Part shown: positions 58,258 to 64,000 of the stretch, piece after piece | Numbering within the stretch: the stretch's first letter is position 1 | Layout of the letters: every line of letters starts with the position of its first letter | NCBI GenBank assembly: GCA_036494715.1 | Contig: DASXNY010000056.1 | Span: 1-64,000 of the forward strand | Length of the DNA: 64,000 nucleotides | Reading direction: 5' to 3' | Origin: JAICJR01 sp036494715 | GTDB taxonomy: Bacteria > Actinomycetota > Thermoleophilia > Solirubrobacterales > Thermoleophilaceae | Notes under the pieces: generated by a model | The model's database searches: none | The model's input: the letters and a program-made list of their open reading frames with translations, nothing else | What the model was told of the DNA's origin: nothing | Translations under genes and position numbers: made by a program

Positions 58258-59404
58258 GCTGAGAGGCGGGCTGCGGGCGCGCCCCGCGCCGGCCGACCTT
58301 CAGCACCGTCGCGACGCAGAGGAGCGCCAGCAGCACGTAGGGCACGGCGTCCGAGGTGGCCTGCGCCAGGCCGGCGCTGCCGGCGTCGCCGATCACCTGG
58401 CCCCCCGCCCAGGCGATGTTGAAGAGCGCGAACGCGTAACCCTGGTCGAGGCCGGCCGTGTCGGCGCCGTGCGAGATCATCGCCCCCGCGGGCGGGTAGG
58501 AGAGCCCGAAGAAGGGATCCGAGACCACGATCAGCGCGAACAGCACGGCGGCGCTCGAGGGCAGCGGCAGCAGCACGAGGCAGACCGCCGACACGCACAG
58601 GCCGAGCAGCACCGGCCGGCGCCAGCCGCTGCGATCCGACACCCGGCCCACGAGCGGGCTGCTGGCGGCCGAGCCGGCGGCGGTGAGCAGGAAGGCGGCG
58701 CCGATCGCGACGCTGCTCGCCCCCAGGTGGTCCATACGCAGCGGCGCGAGCACACCGAGCGTGCCGAACAGGAGCGCGCCGAGCATCGTCAGCCAGATGC
58801 CGGTGAGCACGCCCTGGTCGCGCAGCGCCGGGCGGAAGGGCGAGAAGCCGTGGCCGCCGCTCGGGGGCGGCGCCTTCTCGGTCAGTGTCCAGATGCACAG
58901 CAGCACGCCAAGCACGCCCACCAGCGAGAACACGAGCTGGGGGCTCGTCTGGCTGGCGGCGGTGCCGAGCACCGGGCCGAGCAGGCCGCCCGCGATCGCC
59001 GCCGCGAGCGCTCCGCCGATCAGCTCTGCGCGGCGCGAGGCGGGAGCGCGGACGGTGAGCCATGCGAGTCCCGCCGCCCACGACGCCGAGCCACCCACGC
59101 CCTGAACGAAGCGCGCGATGTCGAGCACGACGATCGAGTGCGCGAAACCGAACGCCACGCTCGACACGATCATCATCGCGAGGCCGGTCAGCACCGTGGG
59201 CCGCACGCCGACGCGGGCGGCGAGCCAGCCGGCGGGGAGGCCGCCGACCAGCGTGCCGGCGGCGTACGTGCCGGCGAGGATGCCGGCAGCCGACTTGGAC
59301 AGGTCGAACTGGTGCGAGTAGTACGGCAGGAGCGGCGTGATCGCGGCGTAGAACATCGTGTCCACGAGGACGATTGCCGCCACCATCACCACGAGCCTGC
59401 GCAT
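58250..59404 (-). CDS. MFS transporter
   Basis: 384 residues, 12 helices. The start is RRLVVMVAAIVLVDTMFYAA and motif A is GGLPAGWLAARVGVRPTVLT. A Pro/Gly-rich central loop (TEKAPPPSGGHGFSPFRPA) separates the halves. It is likely a small-molecule exporter. The ATG lies 27 bp after the end of the beta-propeller gene, on the same strand. Confidence 0.88.
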   Translation of the reverse strand: MRRLVVMVAAIVLVDTMFYAAITPLLPYYSHQFDLSKSAAGILAGTYAAGTLVGGLPAGWLAARVGVRPTVLTGLAMMIVSSVAFGFAHSIVVLDIARFVQGVGGSASWAAGLAWLTVRAPASRRAELIGGALAAAIAGGLLGPVLGTAASQTSPQLVFSLVGVLGVLLCIWTLTEKAPPPSGGHGFSPFRPALRDQGVLTGIWLTMLGALLFGTLGVLAPLRMDHLGASSVAIGAAFLLTAAGSAASSPLVGRVSDRSGWRRPVLLGLCVSAVCLVLLPLPSSAAVLFALIVVSDPFFGLSYPPAGAMISHGADTAGLDQGYAFALFNIAWAGGQVIGDAGSAGLAQATSDAVPYVLLALLCVATVLKVGRRGARPQPASQLS

Positions 59405-59431
59405 GGGAGCCGATGCTAGTGAGCGGCGCCG

Positions 59432-61492
59432 CTACGCGGCCGGCACGATCTTGAAGGCCAGGCGGCGGACCTTCGAGCGGTTGTGCGTGGGGTCCGTCGC
59501 CTGCAGCACGAGGCGGTAGGCGCGCGGTTTGAGCGCCCGCCGACGGAGGCGGCCGGAGAAGGGCTCGTGGTTGAGGCCGGGCACGGCGCTCTGCGTGAGC
59601 TGGCCGCGCACCTTCACGAAGCGCGTGCAGCGCTTGCCGTGCCGGTTCTTGCGGCTGGGCGCGCGGCACTTCTTGCCCGCGCGCCGGCCCTTGGCCCTGC
59701 GCTGAACCGTGAACGTGACCGTCGCCACCTCGGTCACCCGGTAGCTGATCACGGCGCCGCGCTTGACCTTGGCCCCGTGCGCCCGGGCGACGGCGAACTC
59801 GTGCGGCGAGATCGACGCGCGCGAGATCACGGGCGCCACTGTGTCGCTCGCGGTGATGCTGCCGTCGGCAGCCTGCGAGCTGAGTGTGCCATCCGACGCG
59901 CTGAACGTGAGCGAGCTGGCCCCGAGCGAGGGCGTGAAGAGGACGCTGCCGCCGGCCTGGTCGATGGGGCCGAAGACGCCGTGTGCCTGCGTGACCGTCA
60001 GGGTGCGGGTGAGCGGATCGCCGTTCGGGTCGTTGCAGGGCAGGCTCACCTGGGTGGGCGTGTCGGGCATGACGGTCCGCGCGAAGGAGGTGCAGACCGG
60101 CGGCAGCTCGCGGCTGAAGGTCGCGATGTTGTTGTCGCCGAGCCCGCTGACGAGGACGTGGGCGCCGTCGGCCGTGATGGTGGGCCAGGTCGAGAGCCGC
60201 AGCGCGACACCGTCGACGCAGGCTCCCGCGCTGCCGTCCTCGCTGACGCAGCCGGCGCCGCCCGGCAGCTGCGTTATCGCGCCGCTGGTCGTGTCGCGCG
60301 CGAACTCGGACACCGCGTTCGTTGGATCGATGCTCACCACGTAGATCGTGCGCCCATCTGGGCTCACCGCCACGCCGTTGGCGTTGGCGAGCGACGTCGT
60401 CCCGGCAGCGCAGGCGCCGCCGCTGCCGTCCTTGCTCACGCAGCCGGTGGTGCCGGTCAGCGGCGTGAGCGCCCCGCTCGCTCCGCGGGAGAAGCCGACG
60501 AGCGCGCCCGAGGTGAGCGTGGCGAAGTAGACGTCGGCGCCGTCCGGGCTAAAGGCGGCGCTCCGCGGACGGGACAGCGGCGCGTAGGTGGCGCACATGC
60601 CGCCGTTGCCGCTCGCGCTCACGCAGCCGTCGGTGCCGGCGAGCTGCGTCAGCGCCCCGCTCGCGGCATCGCGGGAGAACGCAGCGACGGTGCCGTCGTT
60701 GTCGGCCATCACGTAGACGTTCTTACCGTCCGGGCTGACCGCCACCGACCAGGCGCCTCCCAGCGCCTTGCCCGGCCCGCAGCCGGTGGCTGCGCCGCTC
60801 GTGATGCACGCTGCCGTTCCGGCGAGCTGGGTGAGCGCTCCCGTGGCGGGATCGCGCGAGAGCGCCGCCACCGCATTGTCGGTGCGGGACGCCACATAGA
60901 CGTTCAGCCCGTCGGGGCTGACGGCGACGGAGCGCGCTCCCGCGAGGCCCGAGCCGGGCATGCAGCCGCCGGAGCCGTTCTGGTTGATGCAGGCGGCGCC
61001 ACCGCCGAGCTGCGTGAGCGCGCCGCTCGCGGCGTCGCGCGAGAACGCCGCGATGCCGCCGACGGTGTCGTCGGCCTGGGTCATGTAGACGTTCTTGCCG
61101 TCGGGGCTGACCGCCGCCCCCTCGGGCGCGGCCAGGCCGTTGCCGCCGGTGCACTCGCCGCCGCTGCCGTCGGCGCTGAAGCAGCCGGCGGCTCCCGCGA
61201 GCTGGGTGATCGCGCCCGTGCCCGGGTCGACCGCGAGCACGTCGAACGCGTTCAGGTTCGACGAAGACGCGTAGAGGTTGCGGCCATCGGGGCTGAGCGC
61301 CGTCTCGGGATAGCCGTCGGCGGAGAACACCCTGCCCACCGAGCAGGCGCCGCCGCTGCCAGTCGCGCTGATGCAGCCCGGCACCTGAGTGAGGCCGCCG
61401 AACGGCGGCGGCGCCGCGGAAGCGGACGCGGGCGCGACCACAAAGATGAGCAGCAGCAGAAGCGGGGAGAGTCGGGGGGCCAGGCGCAACAC
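59432..61492 (-). CDS. Secreted disulfide-rich beta-propeller with Thermoleophilia-type C-terminal domain
   Basis: 686 residues from GTG 61492. The signal peptide is RLSPLLLLLIFVVAPASASA. Seven repeats of about 60 residues follow, each with an SPDG(K/R)xxY strand, an SRDxxSGALTQL strand and a cysteine hairpin (CISATGSGGACSVG, CFSADGSGGECTGG, CVSKDGSGGACAAG and so on). This gives a lactonase-like propeller with a disulfide in each blade. After a Cadherin-like linker (NDPNGDPLTRTLTV) comes a basic beta-domain (VTFTVQRRAKGRRAGKKC ... RGQLTQSAVPGLN). No catalytic residues were identified. Confidence 0.83.
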   Translation of the reverse strand: MLRLAPRLSPLLLLLIFVVAPASASAAPPPFGGLTQVPGCISATGSGGACSVGRVFSADGYPETALSPDGRNLYASSSNLNAFDVLAVDPGTGAITQLAGAAGCFSADGSGGECTGGNGLAAPEGAAVSPDGKNVYMTQADDTVGGIAAFSRDAASGALTQLGGGAACINQNGSGGCMPGSGLAGARSVAVSPDGLNVYVASRTDNAVAALSRDPATGALTQLAGTAACITSGAATGCGPGKALGGAWSVAVSPDGKNVYVMADNDGTVAAFSRDAASGALTQLAGTDGCVSASGNGGMCATYAPLSRPRSAAFSPDGADVYFATLTSGALVGFSRGASGALTPLTGTTGCVSKDGSGGACAAGTTSLANANGVAVSPDGRTIYVVSIDPTNAVSEFARDTTSGAITQLPGGAGCVSEDGSAGACVDGVALRLSTWPTITADGAHVLVSGLGDNNIATFSRELPPVCTSFARTVMPDTPTQVSLPCNDPNGDPLTRTLTVTQAHGVFGPIDQAGGSVLFTPSLGASSLTFSASDGTLSSQAADGSITASDTVAPVISRASISPHEFAVARAHGAKVKRGAVISYRVTEVATVTFTVQRRAKGRRAGKKCRAPSRKNRHGKRCTRFVKVRGQLTQSAVPGLNHEPFSGRLRRRALKPRAYRLVLQATDPTHNRSKVRRLAFKIVPAA

Positions 61493-61508
61493 GGTGTGGG
61501 GCGCGAGC

Positions 61509-61931
61509 CTAACCGCTGGCGCGCCAGTGAAGTGTGCGTTCGGGCACGAGCCGCAGCAGCGGGCCGGGCGGCGGCTCGGCGCGATAGGGCTCGTACTTGG
61601 CGGCGAGCGCTTCCAGCGCGGCCGGGTCGTCGTCCGGCGCAAGCAGCTCGATGCGGCCCAGCACCTGCACCCAGGCGAGTTGCGTCCAGTCGTCCTCGTA
61701 GTGGTCGACCGTGAGCGCCGCCTCGGGCCGGCGGCGCAGGTAGCGCACGCGCGCGGGCTCGCCCGGCCGCTTTGGCTTGTTGTCCACGGCGCTGTAGACG
61801 GCGCCGCCGGCGAGCGCGAAGGTGACGGGCTGCACGCGCGGGCGGTCGGCGTCGTCGAGCAGCCCCAGGCGCGCGACGCGGGCGCTCTCTAGCATCCCTC
61901 GGGCCCACGCTGGCAGCTGGTCGAGCACCAC
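61509..61931 (-). CDS. F420-dependent oxidoreductase, PPOX split-barrel class
   Basis: 140 residues. LESARVARLGLLDDADRPRV is the opening of the TIGR03668-like PPOX/FDOR group, and the flavin-fold strands continue with VDNKPKRPGEPARVRYLRRR and TQLAWVQVLGRIELL. The Lys/Arg pair would bind the F420 or FMN phosphate. It is divergent from the LLM-class F420 enzyme, with 36 bp between starts, so the pair may share regulation. Confidence 0.85.
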   Translation of the reverse strand: MVLDQLPAWARGMLESARVARLGLLDDADRPRVQPVTFALAGGAVYSAVDNKPKRPGEPARVRYLRRRPEAALTVDHYEDDWTQLAWVQVLGRIELLAPDDDPAALEALAAKYEPYRAEPPPGPLLRLVPERTLHWRASG

Positions 61932-61967
61932 AGCGCCAGCTTAGAAGTCGACACGAGGAGCCAGCGC

Positions 61968-62831
61968 ATGGATATCGGAATCGGCCTGCCCGCGACGATC
62001 CCCGGAGTCACCGGCGAGGAGCTCACCGAGTGGGCGCGGCGCGCCGATCAGACCAGCCTCTCGAGCCTCGGCACGATCGACCGGATCGTCTACCCGAACT
62101 ACGAGCCGCTGGTGGCGCTGGCGGCGGCAGCCGCGGTGACCAGGCGCATCAAGCTCCTCACGAGCGTGCTGCTGATGCCGCTACGCCTCAACACCGCCCT
62201 GTTCGCGAAGCAGGCCGCCACGCTCCAGCACCTCTCGGGCGGCCGGCTCGTCCTGGGGGTCGGTCTCGGCGGACGTGACGACGACTTCGACGTGAGCGGC
62301 GCCGACATGCACACTCGCGGCCACGTCTTCGAGCGCCAGCTCGACGAGATCAAGCGCATCTGGGCCGGCGAGGAGAAGGGCCTGGCGGGGCCGGTCGGAC
62401 CGAACCTGAGCGAGCCGCCGGAGCTGATCATCGGCGGCTCCGTGGACGCCGCCTTCCGCCGCGCGGCCGAGTTCGGCGACGGCTGGATCATGGGCGGGGG
62501 CACGCCCGACCAGCTCCGCGACGGCGTCGGCAAGCTGCAGGCTGCCTGGGAGCAGGCGGGCCGTTCCGGCGAGCCGCGCAAGCTGGCTCTCGCCTACTAC
62601 TCGCTCGGTCCCGAGGCCGAGCACAACGCCGAGGCATACCTACGCGACTACTACGGGTTCCTGGGGGACGACGTCGCCGGCATGGTCGCCGGCAGCGCCG
62701 CCAAGGACGCGGACACGGTCAGGCAGTACGCGGCCGCGTTCGAGCAGTCAGGGTGCGACGAGTTGATCTTCTTCCCGAGCTCGAGCGACCCCGAGCAGGT
62801 CGATCTGCTCGTGGAGGCTGCCGGCATCTAG
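61968..62831 (+). CDS. LLM-class F420-dependent oxidoreductase
   Basis: 287 residues. The luciferase-like barrel has DIGIGLPATIPGVTGEELTE, LLTSVLLMPLRLNTALFAKQ, LQHLSGGRLVLGVGLGGRDD and ELIIGGSVDAAFRRAAEFGD. This is the typical N5,N10-methylene-H4MPT-reductase-like pattern of F420 enzymes. The substrate is unknown. The last 84 bp overlap the convergent GT87-like gene. Confidence 0.92.
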   Translation: MDIGIGLPATIPGVTGEELTEWARRADQTSLSSLGTIDRIVYPNYEPLVALAAAAAVTRRIKLLTSVLLMPLRLNTALFAKQAATLQHLSGGRLVLGVGLGGRDDDFDVSGADMHTRGHVFERQLDEIKRIWAGEEKGLAGPVGPNLSEPPELIIGGSVDAAFRRAAEFGDGWIMGGGTPDQLRDGVGKLQAAWEQAGRSGEPRKLALAYYSLGPEAEHNAEAYLRDYYGFLGDDVAGMVAGSAAKDADTVRQYAAAFEQSGCDELIFFPSSSDPEQVDLLVEAAGI

Positions 62832-64000
62832 CGGCTCGGCGACGTTCCCCTGCGCGTACGGCGCGAACAGCGCCACGAGCAGGAGCGGCATGAACCAGAC
62901 GATGTAGAAGTACCACCAGTGCCCGGCCGGTAGCTCGAGAGCGATCGTCACCGCGGCGCCGAGAGCGGCCGCTTGCACAAGCGAGCGGCGCCTCGGCACC
63001 AGGGCAACGACGAGGGCAAGGCCGAGCCCCAGCACGTCGGCAACGACCTTCGTCCAGCCGAGGCCGGAGTAGATCGCCCACAGCGAGAAGTCGGGGCTGC
63101 GCGAGAGCTGGTAGCCCAGCGTGGAGTCCCAGAACTGGCGCAGGCCGCCGTCGGGCGGGAGGTAGAGCGCGATCGCGAACACAAAGATGCCGATGCCGGC
63201 GGCCATGCAGGTGAGGAAGCGCTTGCGGTCGCGCTCGCCGCGGCCCGCCGCGAGCAGCGGAAGTAGGGCTCCCGGAAAGAACTTGGCGGCCGCCGCGGCG
63301 CCGATCAACGCCCCTCGCCCGGCCGGTGAGAAGAACATGACCAGCGAGTAGACGAGCAGCATCGCGATGAGGCCGTCGTTGGTGCTCTCCATCAGCCCAT
63401 AGAGCGTGAACGGGAACGCCGCCCAGGCCCAGGCGAGGGCCAGCCCGAGCCGCCTTCCCTCGGGTCCCGCCCTCAGCTGCCGGCCGAGCAGGAACAGCCC
63501 GAGCAGCGTGAGCAGGTCGAAGGCGATCGCCGCGGCGTGCGCCGCCGGCAGGTAGTCCCAGGTCTGCTTCCACGGGAAGATCCGCTCGAGCGGCACGTAG
63601 GCGGCGTACGTCAGCGGCCCGTAGGTGTCGAAGTTGTTCTTGCTGCCGGTGTAGAGCTCCTGCTTGTGCCAGATGCGGTCGGCACCCACCACCGAGGCGT
63701 AGGCGATGTCGAACGTGCTGTGGTTGGCGATGTTCAGCCCGATCCGCGCGCCGGTGAGCGCGAGCACGCCGATCACGAGCAGCGTCGTCGGGGCGTGCGG
63801 CACGAGGCGCCTGCGCGGCCGGGTGGCGGGCCGGAAGCCGGCCCACAGCATCCGCCCGAGCAGGTAGAGCAGGACCGCGTAAAACAGGAAGATCGAGGCC
63901 TTGACTGCGCCGTCGCGCAGGCACCAGTAGGAGATGCCGAACGAGACGAGCAACAGCAGGTCGAGGTGCAGGAGCCGGAATGCTCGCCGCGGATCCACGA
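62748..64000 (-). CDS. GT87/DUF2029-like integral membrane protein (5' end may lie outside window)
   Basis: At least 416 residues, with about ten membrane helices. A periplasmic loop contains WHKQELYTGSKNNFDTYGPL and TYAAYVPLERIFPWK, the Asp/Tyr-rich stretch of polyprenyl-phosphate mannosyltransferase-like GT87 proteins. FSPAGRGALIGAAAAAKFFPG and WWYFYIVWFMPLLL are further hallmarks. It would add mannose or arabinose to envelope glycans. GTG 63998 is a possible start, but the frame stays open to the edge. The stop lies inside the convergent F420 enzyme gene. Confidence 0.78.
   Translation of the reverse strand, partial: VDPRRAFRLLHLDLLLLVSFGISYWCLRDGAVKASIFLFYAVLLYLLGRMLWAGFRPATRPRRRLVPHAPTTLLVIGVLALTGARIGLNIANHSTFDIAYASVVGADRIWHKQELYTGSKNNFDTYGPLTYAAYVPLERIFPWKQTWDYLPAAHAAAIAFDLLTLLGLFLLGRQLRAGPEGRRLGLALAWAWAAFPFTLYGLMESTNDGLIAMLLVYSLVMFFSPAGRGALIGAAAAAKFFPGALLPLLAAGRGERDRKRFLTCMAAGIGIFVFAIALYLPPDGGLRQFWDSTLGYQLSRSPDFSLWAIYSGLGWTKVVADVLGLGLALVVALVPRRRSLVQAAALGAAVTIALELPAGHWWYFYIVWFMPLLLVALFAPYAQGNVAEPLDAGSLHEQIDLLGVARAREEDQLVAP

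Noticed and set aside
1..64000. CRISPR arrays, tRNA or rRNA genes, transposases, prophage genes
   Set aside because: No regularly spaced direct repeats, no tRNA cloverleaf or rRNA segment, and no transposase, integrase or phage structural protein was recognised on either strand by eye; a tRNAscan or Infernal run would be decisive.

Overview
The window is about 70% GC with dense, often overlapping genes and very GC-rich third codon positions. Its content points to a deep-branching actinobacterium, most likely class Thermoleophilia (Solirubrobacterales-like). The evidence is two F420-type oxidoreductases, a wax-ester synthase/DGAT, an RsiG-like anti-sigma protein, a GarA/FtsR-like pair, several secreted glycosidases, and an Arg/Lys-rich C-terminal domain on a secreted beta-propeller of a kind I associate with Solirubrobacterales. 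I see no tRNA, rRNA, CRISPR array, insertion sequence or phage gene.

Layout. 1-11.2 kb: a potassium-uptake locus read leftwards. KdpD is split into two genes. The DUF4118-histidine kinase half plus KdpE lies upstream (9.2-11.2 kb). After an opposite-strand phosphotransferase gene come a 26-residue membrane microprotein, kdpF, kdpA, kdpC, kdpB (C before B), a 65-residue orphan, the KdpD N-terminal half, a membrane-anchored universal stress protein and a secreted hydrolase. 11.3-13.6 kb: a reductase, then a SipW-type signal peptidase between a TasA/camelysin-like protein and a second small exported protein. 14-24.7 kb: MetE-like methyltransferase, P450 and TetR with a palindromic operator, acetamidase, LemA and partner, a drug exporter with divergent XRE regulator, and a GMC oxidoreductase/MDR pair.

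24.8-31 kb: a secreted alpha/beta hydrolase, a TetR gene next to the relic of a phosphotriesterase-family gene, and an exporter-MerR-exporter operon with a LiuR-type operator. 31-45 kb: lipoate ligase, MsrB, a lipocalin-like protein, SDR, DinB, an RlpA-like wall protein behind a CRP site and a probable c-di-AMP riboswitch, an amidohydrolase, WS/DGAT, YbaK, Lgt, an anti-sigma-type ATPase, NAD synthetase, MscL, a thioesterase, and a fusion of a sigma-region-4-like HTH with an anti-sigma-like domain. 44.3-52 kb: a broken MFS gene, FAD oxidase, SRPBCC, Apt, FtsR-like MerR, zinc-ribbon/FHA protein, RsiG-like protein, PgsA and ProS. 52-64 kb: a membrane protein, a cupin, three secreted glycosidases around IspG, an MFS protein, a disulfide-rich beta-propeller, two F420 enzymes and a GT87-like membrane protein.

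Recurring themes are second-messenger control (a c-di-AMP riboswitch, an RsiG motif that binds c-di-GMP in its relatives, a CRP site) and membrane or envelope homeostasis (Kdp, MscL, Lgt, PgsA, RlpA, SipW/TasA).
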